Part shown: in pieces, positions 14,888 to 22,585 of the stretch
How the letters are laid out: each line of letters begins with the position of its first letter
Numbering within the stretch: position 1 is the stretch's first letter
Assembly: GCA_045594705.1 (NCBI GenBank)
Contig: JAZNZB010000067.1
Span: 1-36,600 of the forward strand
DNA: 36,600 nt
Direction: 5' to 3'
Source: SVQP01 sp045594705
GTDB taxonomy: Bacteria; Bacillota; Clostridia; Oscillospirales; CAG-272
Notes under the pieces: generated by a model
The model's input: only the letters and a program-made list of their open reading frames with translations
Databases searched by the model: none
Told to the model about the DNA's origin: nothing
Position numbers and translations under genes: made by a program

Positions 14888-15898
14888 ATGGACAACCAAA
14901 GAACCCCTCGCAGCTACTCCACCGGCACTGTCAAGCGTGACAACCGTCAGCAGCAGCAAAAGCTGGTCGTCATTCTGATCTGCATCGTCATCGCCCTGCT
15001 CTTGGTCGTATTCATGACCATCATCGGCACAAATATCGTGCTGGCACTGGCAGGCGGCTTCAACAATGCCGACCCCTCCTCCGTGGAATATAAGGAGGTC
15101 ACAGTTGATAAGGTACAGACCACATACGGTCCTCTTGCACTGATCAACGATACGCATGAATACGCCTTCCCCACAGAAGCAACCAAGAATCTTGCAAACA
15201 TCTGGGAGTACCGCACCGCGCATACTCCCGAGGGTGCATTTGCTCCCTATAAAACCAGCAATACCTCGATCGTCATGGACGGTGCTGCACTGACTGCGGC
15301 ACATCAGTGGCTGGCAGACTTTTACAAGGAGACCTCACTTGGTAACGCGACCATCACCTCTGCATACCGTACCTTTGAGGATCAGCAGAGCTTTCAGGTA
15401 GCGGCCGGTAAGTCGGATCACCATTCCGGCTACGGCATCACGCTGAAGATCGTGATTGACAAGACCACCTACGAGCTGGACTCGGATGCCAACTATAACT
15501 GGCTGACCGAAAATGCTTATAAGTACGGCTTTGTCGTTCGCTATCCCGAAGGCAAGGAGCCCATTACCGGTATCTCCGATTACACCAACTACTTCCACTT
15601 CGTTGGCTACGGCCCTGCTATGTATATGCAGCAAAACGGCCTGTGCCTGGAGGAATTTGTAGCCCAGATCAAGTCCTACTCGGTCGGTGAGCCCCTGAAG
15701 GTCACCGATGCCAACAAGCAGGATTGGCTGATCTACTACACTGCTTGCCCCGGTGATATGGCAACCATCAAGCTTCCCACCAACTTCACCTACACCATGT
15801 CCGGTGATAACGAGGGTGGCATCATCGTTTGTGTTTCCCTTTCCAAGACCGCTGCAGAGCAGCAGCAGGAATCCGAATCACAATCCGCAGCGCAGTAA
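14888..15898 (+). CDS. VanY-like (M15B) membrane-anchored protein, probably inactive
   Basis: The product is 336 residues. A short cytoplasmic N-terminus rich in Gln/Arg is followed by one membrane helix (about 26-52). A D-Ala-D-Ala carboxypeptidase-type domain spans about 125-260, with ATITSAYRTFEDQQ, GKSDHHSGYGITLK and NYFHFVGYGPAMYM. The family site SxHxxGxAxD supplies a His and an Asp zinc ligand; here the Asp position is Thr (HHSGYGIT). The catalytic Glu of the ExxH motif is replaced as well (NYFH). Only the two His positions remain. The domain may thus bind peptidoglycan stem peptides without cutting them. AAAGGAG precedes the ATG, and the gene is downstream of pnp, probably in the same transcript. 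The C-terminus is Gln/Ser-rich. Confidence 0.8.
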   Translation: MDNQRTPRSYSTGTVKRDNRQQQQKLVVILICIVIALLLVVFMTIIGTNIVLALAGGFNNADPSSVEYKEVTVDKVQTTYGPLALINDTHEYAFPTEATKNLANIWEYRTAHTPEGAFAPYKTSNTSIVMDGAALTAAHQWLADFYKETSLGNATITSAYRTFEDQQSFQVAAGKSDHHSGYGITLKIVIDKTTYELDSDANYNWLTENAYKYGFVVRYPEGKEPITGISDYTNYFHFVGYGPAMYMQQNGLCLEEFVAQIKSYSVGEPLKVTDANKQDWLIYYTACPGDMATIKLPTNFTYTMSGDNEGGIIVCVSLSKTAAEQQQESESQSAAQ

Positions 15899-15913
15899 TA
15901 TCCTGATCTCTTA

Positions 15914-15945
15914 AGGGGATCTGCCATAGGCAGATCCCCTTTTTC
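15914..15945 (+). terminator. Terminator of the rpsO-pnp-VanY-like operon
   Basis: AGGGGATCTGCC (15914-15925) pairs with GGCAGATCCCCT (15929-15940) around a 3-nt loop, followed by TTTTTC. Confidence 0.9.
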
Positions 15946-16087
15946 GTTCGGTCATGAATTATTTTTGACTTTATATGCAAAATCACGCCTTGATGCAAAA
16001 AAGTTCTTGAAATGGTCAATATTTGGTCACAATATCCATGTATACTAAAGGAACGAACAAATCCCCCAAAGAAATATGGAGGCTTTT

Positions 16088-16999
16088 ATGAAAAAGATTT
16101 TGATTTTAGCATTGGCAGCACTGCTTGCGCTTTCCTGCCTCGCATTTACCGCTTGCTCGGGCGAAACCAATCCCAGCGGCACCAATACTCCCGGTGGACA
16201 GACCCCCGAGGGCAACGAATCGACCGTAGACGGTCTGATCAACTGCTATATTGAGTTTAACGGTACATCTTATACCACCACGGACTCTTCCATGATCAAG
16301 GTGGACGGCTCTGCACTGACCATCATCAAGCCCGGTACTTACGATATTTCCGGCACGTTGGACAACGGCCAGATCATTGTAGAAGTCACCAAGGCTGACC
16401 GCGTCACGCTGATCCTCAACAACTTCACCGGTCATAACGAATCCTCTGCCGTCATCTGGGTCAAGAGCGCGGACAAGGTTTACCTGGAGGTCAAGACCGG
16501 CACCACCAATACACTGACCGACGGCTCGACCTACCTTTTCGAGGGTGCTGAGACCAAGCCCAACGCTTGCATCTACGCAGCAGACGACCTCTCTATCAAG
16601 GGACACGGCACGCTGATCGTCACGGGCAACTACAACAACGCCATCGGCTGCAAGAACGACCTTTCAATCAACAACTGTAAGCTGACCGTCAAGGCGGTCA
16701 ACAACGCACTCAAGGGCAACGACAGTGTCACCATCAAGGGCGACGCCGAGGTACTGGTTGAGGGCGCTGATGATGCGATCAAAGCCGACTCCCTGGACGA
16801 GGGCAAGGGCTACGTCACCGTCACCGAAAACGCCAAGGTCACGGTTTACTGTGAGGACGACGCTCTGCAATCCACGCAGAACATCACCATCACCACGGGT
16901 GCAACCGTTACCACCTACGCCAAGGGTAACAGCGTCAACTGCGACGGCATTATGACCATCGACGACGGCTGCTTAATTGAAAATACGCCCGAAGCGTGA
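16088..16999 (+). CDS. Lipoprotein with Cthe_2159-type carbohydrate-binding beta-helix
   Basis: The product is 303 residues. A signal peptide ends in a lipobox-like AFTAC-S at about residue 23. A Gly/Thr/Pro linker follows to about 45. The rest is repetitive beta-strand sequence with many Asn/Asp turns: KPGTYDISGTLDNGQIIV, IKGHGTLIVTGNYNNAIGCK and VEGADDAIKADSLDEGKG. This pattern matches the Cthe_2159 family (right-handed parallel beta-helix; the founding member binds polygalacturonate). It is likely a surface protein that binds plant or host polysaccharide; ligand unknown. I use the ATG at 16088, which has GGAGG just upstream, rather than the in-frame ATG at 16076 that precedes that site. 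The gene stands alone between two terminators. Confidence 0.82.
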   Translation: MKKILILALAALLALSCLAFTACSGETNPSGTNTPGGQTPEGNESTVDGLINCYIEFNGTSYTTTDSSMIKVDGSALTIIKPGTYDISGTLDNGQIIVEVTKADRVTLILNNFTGHNESSAVIWVKSADKVYLEVKTGTTNTLTDGSTYLFEGAETKPNACIYAADDLSIKGHGTLIVTGNYNNAIGCKNDLSINNCKLTVKAVNNALKGNDSVTIKGDAEVLVEGADDAIKADSLDEGKGYVTVTENAKVTVYCEDDALQSTQNITITTGATVTTYAKGNSVNCDGIMTIDDGCLIENTPEA

Positions 17000-17025
17000 G
17001 TTCAACAAAAAATGAAGAATTACGG

Positions 17026-17058
17026 AAGAAATCCGCTCTTTTGAGCGGATTTCTTTTA
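17026..17058 (+). terminator. Terminator of the carbohydrate-binding lipoprotein gene
   Basis: AAGAAATCCGCTC (17026-17038) pairs with GAGCGGATTTCTT (17043-17055) followed by TTT. Confidence 0.8.
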
Positions 17059-17068
17059 TGATAATCAA

Positions 17069-17098
17069 GAGAACCCTTGCCAAAAGGCAAGGGTTCTC
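17069..17098 (-). terminator. Terminator of the pheA-aroF operon
   Basis: GAGAACCCTTGCC (17069-17081) pairs with GGCAAGGGTTCTC (17086-17098) around an AAAA/TTTT loop. The minus-strand tail TTGATTATC is only weakly U-rich. Confidence 0.7.
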
Positions 17099-17125
17099 CA
17101 CTTAAATTCTGCATTCTGCATTGAT

Positions 17126-18154
17126 TTACAGCTGCTCTGCCATATCAAGGATCAGCTTTTCTGTCTTGTCCCAGCCAAGGCAGGGGTCGGTGATCGACTT
17201 ACCGTAGCAGCCGTCTCCGATCTTCTGTGCGCCGTCCTCGATGTAGCTCTCGATCATCAAGCCCTTGACAAGGCCTTTGATGTGCTCGGAATGGCGGCAG
17301 GAGTGCAGGATCTCCTTGGCAATGCGCACCTGCTCTGCCCACTTCTTGCCCGAGTTTGCATGGTTGGTGTCCACCACGACTGCGGGCAGCTTCAAGTCTC
17401 TCTTGGCGTACTCCTCGTACAGATGCTCCAGATCCTCATAGTGGTAGTTGGGCAAGGACTGGCCGTGCTTGTTGACGTAGCCGCGCAGAATGGCGTGTGC
17501 GTAGGGGTTGCCCTCGCTGACGACCTCCCAGCCTCTGTAAAGGAAGGTGTGGGAATGCTGTGCCGCCGTAATCGAGTTGAGCATGACCGAAATATCGCCG
17601 CTGGTGGGATTCTTCATGCCTACGGGAATATCCAGCCCGCTGGCCACCAATCTGTGCTGCTGATTTTCCACGCTGCGCGCACCGACCGCCACGTAGGAAA
17701 GCAGGTCGGACAGATAACGGTGATTCTCAGGATACAGCATCTCATCCGCGGTGGAAAGGCCTGTCTCCTCCAACACCTTGATATGCAAGGAGCGGATGGC
17801 GATGATGCCCTTGAGCATATCGGGCGCGACATTGGGATCAGGCTGATGCAGCATGCCCTTGTAGCCGTCACCCACGGTTCTGGGCTTATTGGTATAGACG
17901 CGGGGAATGATCAGTATTTTTTCTGCAACCTGCTCCTGCACACGTGCCAGGCGGCCAATATAATCCAGTACGGGGGCTTCGGAATCCGCAGAGCAAGGAC
18001 CGATGACTAAGATCAGCTTGTCGCTCTTGCCTTCAAATACGTTCTTGATTTCGGCGTCCTTCTTGGCCTTGACTGCTGCCAGCTCGTCGGTCAGAGGGTA
18101 CATCTGCTTGATTTCCTGGGGAATGGGAAGCTTTCTTTTGAAATTCATACTCAT
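17126..18154 (-). CDS. aroF: 3-deoxy-7-phosphoheptulonate (DAHP) synthase, class I
   Basis: The product is 342 residues. It is the AroF/AroG/AroH type: LILVIGPCSADSEAPVLDYI near the N-terminus, RVYTNKPRTVGDGYKGM, the substrate-binding VGARSVENQQHR, IPVGMKNPTSGDI, and VVDTNHANSGKKW with a metal-binding His. The enzyme condenses phosphoenolpyruvate and erythrose 4-phosphate, the first step of the shikimate pathway. It follows pheA by 29 nt on the same transcript, so its expression falls under the pheA leader attenuator. The ATG at 18154 is chosen because AAAGGAGA lies 9-10 nt upstream; the ATG at 18148 is too far from it. Which amino acid feeds back on it cannot be told; the symbol is by class only. 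Confidence 0.94.
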   Translation of the reverse strand: MSMNFKRKLPIPQEIKQMYPLTDELAAVKAKKDAEIKNVFEGKSDKLILVIGPCSADSEAPVLDYIGRLARVQEQVAEKILIIPRVYTNKPRTVGDGYKGMLHQPDPNVAPDMLKGIIAIRSLHIKVLEETGLSTADEMLYPENHRYLSDLLSYVAVGARSVENQQHRLVASGLDIPVGMKNPTSGDISVMLNSITAAQHSHTFLYRGWEVVSEGNPYAHAILRGYVNKHGQSLPNYHYEDLEHLYEEYAKRDLKLPAVVVDTNHANSGKKWAEQVRIAKEILHSCRHSEHIKGLVKGLMIESYIEDGAQKIGDGCYGKSITDPCLGWDKTEKLILDMAEQL

Positions 18155-18183
18155 GATTTGGGGTCTCCTTTGGATATTGGGTA

Positions 18184-19269
18184 TTATTTGATACTGTATG
18201 AACCGACAAGCTTGAGCTTATCGCACATGGGAGCCAGGGCTCTCATCATTTGTTTGCCGTTTTCACTGCGGATATCTCCCTCGCCCTCCACGTAGAAATA
18301 ATAATTCCACGCAAGATCCTTCATGGGACGGGAGTGCAGATTTCTCATATTATAGCCATACGCACCGATGATGTTGATGGCTTGTGCCAGCGCACCTGCC
18401 TGGTGCTTAACCGTAAAGACCAGAATAAAATTATCGTCGGGTCTGCCCGCGGGACGGTTTTCCACGCGGGAGAAGCATGCAAATCGTGTGGTATTGCCTG
18501 CGCTTTGGTTGATGCTGTGCTCCAGCACCTCCAGTCCGTACAGCTGCGCAGCCTGCACGCTGCCAATGGCAGCCACGTGGGGCTTACCAAGCTCTGCAAC
18601 GAATTTTGCAGCCAATGCGGTGTTGGAATAGGGGGTGCGGACTTCGATCCCATGCTCATCCAGATATCCCTCACACTGTGCAAGAGCCTGCGGGTGGCTG
18701 ACCACCTCACTAATATCCTCAAGCTTGGTGCCGGGCAGCACCAAAAGATTCTGCGTTACGGCAAGGTCGCAGGTGCGATTGACAAACAAGGATCCCGAAA
18801 ACATCAGATCCATGACCTGCCCCACCTCACCTGCATAGCTGTTTTCAATAGGCAACACGGCCACGTCACACTCCCCTGCCTCAACTGCGCGGTAAGCAGC
18901 CATGAAATCCGTGCAAGACACGTACTCCGCATTCGGATACAGTACCTCTGCGGCCTCGGATGCAAATGCACCCGGCACACCGCCGTACGCGACACGCAAG
19001 CCGCTGATCAATCTTTGCTGGTAATCGCGCGACAGCTTCATGGTATATTTGAGAAACTCTACGTAATATTCGCGCCACTCGGGATTTTCCACAAGCACGC
19101 TGTTCTTAGCAATCAGCTCGTCCTCGCGCCGCTGATCCAGAATGGGCAATCCCCGCTCCTTTTTATATTCTGCTACTGCTTCTGCAGCCTCCATGCGACG
19201 GCAGAACAGCTTGGCAATCTCGGTGTCAACCTCGGAAATAGTCTCTCTTGCCTTTTGCAGCTTGTCCAT
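18184..19269 (-). CDS. pheA: Bifunctional chorismate mutase / prephenate dehydratase
   Basis: The product is 361 residues in three parts. The AroQ-type chorismate mutase (about 1-85) begins MDKLQKARETISEVDTEIAKL. The prephenate dehydratase domain (about 105-285) contains VAYGGVPGAFASEAA, VLPIENSYAGEV and the conserved Thr-Arg-Phe in NTTRFACFSR. The ACT regulatory domain (about 292-361) has GALAQAINIIGAYGYNM, with HSRP where E. coli has ESRP. It turns chorismate to prephenate to phenylpyruvate, the route to phenylalanine. The ATG at 19269 has AAAGGAG upstream; an upstream in-frame ATG at 19326 would fall in the attenuator. The leader peptide and terminator at 19325-19441 lie directly upstream. 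Confidence 0.96.
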   Translation of the reverse strand: MDKLQKARETISEVDTEIAKLFCRRMEAAEAVAEYKKERGLPILDQRREDELIAKNSVLVENPEWREYYVEFLKYTMKLSRDYQQRLISGLRVAYGGVPGAFASEAAEVLYPNAEYVSCTDFMAAYRAVEAGECDVAVLPIENSYAGEVGQVMDLMFSGSLFVNRTCDLAVTQNLLVLPGTKLEDISEVVSHPQALAQCEGYLDEHGIEVRTPYSNTALAAKFVAELGKPHVAAIGSVQAAQLYGLEVLEHSINQSAGNTTRFACFSRVENRPAGRPDDNFILVFTVKHQAGALAQAINIIGAYGYNMRNLHSRPMKDLAWNYYFYVEGEGDIRSENGKQMMRALAPMCDKLKLVGSYSIK

Positions 19270-19324
19270 ATTCAGGACTCCTTTCAAAAAAATATCGCAG
19301 ACATGCGCTTTGGCATCTGCGAAC

Positions 19325-19357
19325 AAAAAACGCAGAATGCCCCTCGGGCATTCTGCG
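19325..19357 (-). terminator. Attenuator terminator in the pheA-aroF leader
   Basis: CGCAGAATGCC (19347-19357 read on the minus strand) pairs with GGCATTCTGCG (19331-19341), followed by TTTTTT (19325-19330). It lies between the leader peptide and pheA. The 5' side of the hairpin contains CCCGAG (19343-19348), complementary to CTCGGG inside the leader peptide coding region (19403-19408), a candidate antiterminator pairing. A further imperfect hairpin (about 19296-19321), with arms related to the terminator arms, follows. Confidence 0.9.
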
Positions 19358-19378
19358 ACAAAATTCGTAAAATGAAAC

Positions 19379-19441
19379 TTACGCGGTCAAGAACACCCGG
19401 AACCCGAGAAAATAACCGCAATAAAATCGTGTATGCTTCAT
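19379..19441 (-). CDS. Phe/Tyr-rich leader peptide of the pheA-aroF operon
   Basis: A 20-codon reading frame reads MKHTRFYCGYFLGFRVFLTA then TAA. It has four Phe and two Tyr codons, six aromatic residues in twenty. The site GGAAAGGAGA (19449-19458) lies at normal spacing before the ATG. It starts about 27 nt after the expected transcription start from 19475-19503, and a strong intrinsic terminator begins 22 nt after its stop. This is the classical arrangement of an amino-acid attenuator. Stalling at Phe/Tyr codons when charged tRNA is scarce would leave CTCGGG (codons 12-13) free to pair with the terminator 5' side and allow read-through. It is too short for normal gene callers. Confidence 0.85.
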   Translation of the reverse strand: MKHTRFYCGYFLGFRVFLTA

Positions 19442-19474
19442 GTTATTGTCTCCTTTCCAAATGATCTTACGACT

Positions 19475-19503
19475 ATTATAAACCTATTTTTTTATATTGT
19501 CAA
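19475..19503 (-). promoter_or_regulatory. Consensus sigma-A promoter of the leader-pheA-aroF operon
   Basis: On the minus strand TTGACA (19498-19503), 17 bp, TATAAT (19475-19480). The -35 box overlaps the murQ stop codon. Confidence 0.88.
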
Positions 19504-20354
19504 GTATTCTGCGCATTTTTTTGAACATACGCAACCGCTGCTCTGATCTCTCCGTCGCATGTGTCCAGAGCCTGCTCGGCCGTATTTGCGTCGCAGCCCG
19601 TAAGCTCACCGATGATGCGGATGCAGCGCAGTCGCAGCTTTTGGTTGGTGGGTCGCACGTTGATCATGAGATTGCCCATAACCTTGCCCGTTTTAATCAT
19701 CGCGCCCGTGGAGAGCATATTGAGCACCAGCTTTTGTGCCGTGCCTGCTTTCAAGCGTGACGAGCCCGTGATCACCTCCGCGCCCACGACCGGCGCAATG
19801 GTCACGCGGCAGATGGGGTGCATGCGGCTTTGGGGATTGCAGGTCACGCCGATCGGTACTGCACCGATCTCAGCCGCCTTCTCCAAAGCACCCAGCACGT
19901 AGGGCGCACCGCCTGAGGCCGAAAGTCCGACCACCACGTCACCCGCGCACACGCCATCGGCTACAAGGTCGGCTTTTCCCTGCTCGGCATTGTCCTCCGC
20001 GCCCTCCGAGGCGCGGAACATAGCATCCTTTCCTCCGGCGATGATGCCGCGCACCAGCTCGTACTCTACACCAAATGTTGGCGGGCACTCCGAGGCATCC
20101 AGCACGCCAAGGCGTCCGGACGTTCCCGCTCCCACGTAGATCAGGTGTCCACCTGCCTGTATCGCGTCTGCGATCAGATCGATCGCCGCAGCAATATGCT
20201 CGGCTTCAGCAGCCACCGCATCCTCGACCACGCGGTTTTCCTCTGCCATCAAGCGCACCATATCAAGCGTTGGCAGGTTGTCAATTTCCACGGTACGGGG
20301 GTTTCTTGCCTCGGTATTCAGCTTTTGATAATCAGGTCTGACGTTCTGACTCAT
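19500..20354 (-). CDS. murQ: N-acetylmuramic acid 6-phosphate etherase MurQ
   Basis: The product is 284 residues, slightly shorter than the usual ~300. SIS-fold signatures are visible: LIYVGAGTSGRLGVLDASE, GVEYELVRGIIAGGKDAMFR and GLSASGGAPYVLGAL, then GSSRLKAGTAQKLVLNM. The C-terminal helical region (about 240-284) is present. The enzyme cleaves the lactyl ether of MurNAc-6-phosphate to give GlcNAc-6-phosphate and D-lactate during cell-wall sugar recycling. No MurNAc transporter is adjacent, so the substrate may come from a phosphotransferase system elsewhere. The start overlaps the GDPD stop as ATGA, so it is translated as the last gene of the Nudix-GDPD-murQ operon. Confidence 0.96.
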   Translation of the reverse strand: MSQNVRPDYQKLNTEARNPRTVEIDNLPTLDMVRLMAEENRVVEDAVAAEAEHIAAAIDLIADAIQAGGHLIYVGAGTSGRLGVLDASECPPTFGVEYELVRGIIAGGKDAMFRASEGAEDNAEQGKADLVADGVCAGDVVVGLSASGGAPYVLGALEKAAEIGAVPIGVTCNPQSRMHPICRVTIAPVVGAEVITGSSRLKAGTAQKLVLNMLSTGAMIKTGKVMGNLMINVRPTNQKLRLRCIRIIGELTGCDANTAEQALDTCDGEIRAAVAYVQKNAQNT

Positions 20355-21181
20355 ATTGACTCTCCCGGAATAAACCCTTCAAAGATAATGCCCTCATTGC
20401 GCTTTTTCGCGGGAATCTGCTCGGGCTTTCGCACAGTCCACACGTAAGCGGGGGCGTGGAACAGGTATTTACAGATCATAAACGATAAATTATGCACGCT
20501 CTCCTGTCCGTAAGCCAGGAAATGCGGACGGGCCAGCACGTTGGTGGCAAGCACCGTGATCAGCAAATAGAACAGCTTGTTGCCCTTCTTTTCCTTCAAG
20601 AGGTTGCAAAACAGCTGACCGCGCACCACATGGGGGGCATTTTTTCTGTACCAGCGCACCAGCAAGGGATTAAACGACTCGATCATATAATCACCCTTGT
20701 ACCCGGAGAGGATCTCGTTTGCCACGGGGCAAAGGCTTGTATCCAGCGCAGCACCCTTAAGCTCGACCAAAAGCGGCACGCGGCCATCCACAATCTCCAG
20801 CATTTCGGTCAGCAGCGGAATCTTCTCGTCCGTACCGGCAAGTCTCAGCTCGCGCAGCTCGGCCAGGGTTTTGTCCTCTACCTTCCCCTGTACGCCGCAC
20901 ATGCGCATCAAGGTATCGTCGTGGAATACCACCACATGGCCGTCGCGGGTCTTGTGGATATCAAATTCAATGCCGTAGCCCGCATCCACAGCCTTTTTAA
21001 AGGCTGCGAGCGAGTTCTCGGGCGACTGTGCATCCCAAAGGCCTCTGTGTGCAAACTTTGTGCCGTACTTGGCAAGATCAAGACCGCGCGTTGACGCAGG
21101 CTTGATCAAAAACAGATAAAGAGCAGCGGCCGCGACAAAAACGGCTGCACAGATCAATAAAATCCATCCGTAGGGCGGCAT
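20351..21181 (-). CDS. Membrane-anchored glycerophosphodiester phosphodiesterase
   Basis: The product is 276 residues. An N-terminal membrane helix (about 5-26) is followed by a GDPD TIM-barrel: FAHRGLWDAQSPENSLAAF (catalytic HRG and PENS), YGIEFDIHKTRDGHVVVFHDD (metal-binding ExD and the second His), and VELKG. It hydrolyses glycerophosphodiesters to glycerol 3-phosphate and an alcohol, for lipid or teichoic-acid turnover. The anchor suggests work at the membrane surface. It starts 3 nt after the Nudix gene, with its AGGGAGG site inside the Nudix end, and overlaps murQ by 4 nt. Confidence 0.93.
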   Translation of the reverse strand: MPPYGWILLICAAVFVAAAALYLFLIKPASTRGLDLAKYGTKFAHRGLWDAQSPENSLAAFKKAVDAGYGIEFDIHKTRDGHVVVFHDDTLMRMCGVQGKVEDKTLAELRELRLAGTDEKIPLLTEMLEIVDGRVPLLVELKGAALDTSLCPVANEILSGYKGDYMIESFNPLLVRWYRKNAPHVVRGQLFCNLLKEKKGNKLFYLLITVLATNVLARPHFLAYGQESVHNLSFMICKYLFHAPAYVWTVRKPEQIPAKKRNEGIIFEGFIPGESI

Positions 21182-21184
21182 TTC

Positions 21185-21739
21185 TTATTCCTCCCTTTGC
21201 TTGCGCATTTTGGCAAACGCAGCACGCAGTACAGCAGCCTGCGTTTTGGAATCAGGCACTTCACCGCGACAGATGCGATCCACCAGCTCGGACAGCGGAA
21301 TTCTCTCCACCTCGATAAACTCGTCCTCGTCAAAGTCTGTCTCGCCAAAGCTGAGCCCCTCAGCCATATACATGTGAATGACCTCGTCGATCAGCGCGGG
21401 CGTAGTATAAAGCGGGCCTAAGTAGGTCAGCTTATCACACGTAGCCCCCGTCTCCTCGCGCAGCTCGCGCAGAGCCGCCTCGGTAGGGTCTTCATCGGGA
21501 CTGTCCAGCTTGCCTGCGGGGATCTCCAGCACCGTTTTGCGGTGCGCGTAACGGTATTGCTTGACGCAAATGACCTCGTCCTCATCTGTCAGCGGCACGA
21601 TGCATACAGCACCCACGTGCTTACAATACTCGCGAAAGCCCACCTTGCCGTCGGGCAACAGAATGTCATCCCTGTATAAATGCAGTACGTGGCCGTCAAA
21701 GATCAGTTCGCTGTGAAGTTGCTTTTCGGTGTAATCCAT
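21185..21739 (-). CDS. Nudix hydrolase, ADP-ribose pyrophosphatase type
   Basis: The product is 184 residues. The Nudix box is GKLDSPDEDPTEAALRELREETGA, with REL-x-EE-x-G intact; one extra residue lies between the Gly and the first acidic position compared with the standard G-x5-E. Preceding VICVKQYRYAHRKTVLEIPAG is typical of ADP-ribose pyrophosphatases. Such enzymes split ADP-ribose to AMP and ribose 5-phosphate. I chose the ATG at 21739 because GGAG lies 6 nt before it; the ATG at 21745 directly abuts that site. It is the first gene of the operon with GDPD and murQ, behind the promoter at 21769-21797. Confidence 0.93.
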   Translation of the reverse strand: MDYTEKQLHSELIFDGHVLHLYRDDILLPDGKVGFREYCKHVGAVCIVPLTDEDEVICVKQYRYAHRKTVLEIPAGKLDSPDEDPTEAALRELREETGATCDKLTYLGPLYTTPALIDEVIHMYMAEGLSFGETDFDEDEFIEVERIPLSELVDRICRGEVPDSKTQAAVLRAAFAKMRKQREE

Positions 21740-21768
21740 ATTCATCTCCTGTGAAAAGTTCTCTTTTT

Positions 21769-21797
21769 ATTATACATGAAATCGCAATGTTTGTAAA
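21769..21797 (-). promoter_or_regulatory. Sigma-A promoter of the Nudix-GDPD-murQ operon
   Basis: On the minus strand TTTACA (21792-21797), 17 bp, TATAAT (21769-21774). It is back to back with the tcdA promoter. Confidence 0.82.
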
Positions 21798-21801
21798 GGG
21801 C

Positions 21802-21830
21802 TTGCGCCAAAGAAAAAAATGTGGTACAAT
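21802..21830 (+). promoter_or_regulatory. Sigma-A promoter of the tcdA operon
   Basis: TTGCGC (21802-21807), 17 bp, TACAAT (21825-21830). Its -35 box lies 4 bp from that of the divergent promoter. Confidence 0.7.
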
Positions 21831-21862
21831 AATCGTATCAGACAGTTCTCGGAGGTATTTGT

Positions 21863-22576
21863 ATGGATCGCACTCAGCACGTCCGTTCCCTGCCCCTTTT
21901 GGGCGAGAATGGACTTGAAGCATTGCAAAACGCGCGCGTTGCCGTTTTTGGCGTTGGCGGCGTGGGCGGACATTTGTGCGAGGCTCTTGCACGCGCCGGC
22001 GTGGGGGAGCTGCATCTGTTTGACAAGGACACCGTTTCCCTTTCCAATATCAACCGCCAGGCAGTTGCGCTGCACTCCACCGTGGGACAGCCCAAGGTCG
22101 AGGTCATGAAGGCGAGAATTGCGGACATCAATCCCGATTGCCGCGTATTTGCGCACCAAGTTTTCTACCTGCCCGAAAATGCAGACGAGTACGATCTTTC
22201 GGAATTTGACTATATTGCAGATGCCATTGACACGGTCAGTGCCAAGATCGAGCTGATCTGCCGCGCCAAGGCAGCAGACGTTCCTATCATTTCAGCCATG
22301 GGCGCGGGCAATAAGCTTGACCCCTCCGCCTTCCGCGTGGCTGATCTTGCCAAAACGCAAGCCTGCCCCTTGGCGCGCATCATGCGCCGCGAGCTGGGTG
22401 CGCGCGGCATCAAGCACCTGTGCGTGGTGTATTCCGAGGAAAAGCCCCACCCCTCGCTCTTGCCAAGCGAGCACGGTAAGCACACGCCCGCATCGGTCTC
22501 CTTCGTACCGCCCGCTATGGGTCTTGTGATGGCGGGCAAGATCGTGCGCGACCTTTGCGGCCTTGCGCTGGATTGA
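21863..22576 (+). CDS. tcdA: tRNA threonylcarbamoyladenosine dehydratase (TcdA, HesA/MoeB/ThiF family)
   Basis: The product is 237 residues, matching TcdA rather than longer ThiF/MoeB. It has the Rossmann GVGGVGGHLCEALARAGVG, FDKDTVSLSNINRQAVAL, FDYIADAIDTVSAKIELI and SAMGAGNKLDP. The C-terminal half has HLCVVYSEEKP, typical of TcdA, which adenylates and cyclises the threonylcarbamoyl group on t6A37 of tRNAs to give ct6A. The lysine tRNA in this window, with its A37, is among the ANN-decoding tRNAs that carry this modification in bacteria. GGAGG precedes the ATG. Two small membrane-protein genes follow downstream on the same strand. Confidence 0.92.
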   Translation: MDRTQHVRSLPLLGENGLEALQNARVAVFGVGGVGGHLCEALARAGVGELHLFDKDTVSLSNINRQAVALHSTVGQPKVEVMKARIADINPDCRVFAHQVFYLPENADEYDLSEFDYIADAIDTVSAKIELICRAKAADVPIISAMGAGNKLDPSAFRVADLAKTQACPLARIMRRELGARGIKHLCVVYSEEKPHPSLLPSEHGKHTPASVSFVPPAMGLVMAGKIVRDLCGLALD

Positions 22577-22585
22577 GAGGTGCGC

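Noticed and set aside
19260..19460. T-box riboswitch upstream of pheA
   Set aside because: No T-box consensus or specifier-loop structure was seen. The leader peptide and terminator explain the region better.
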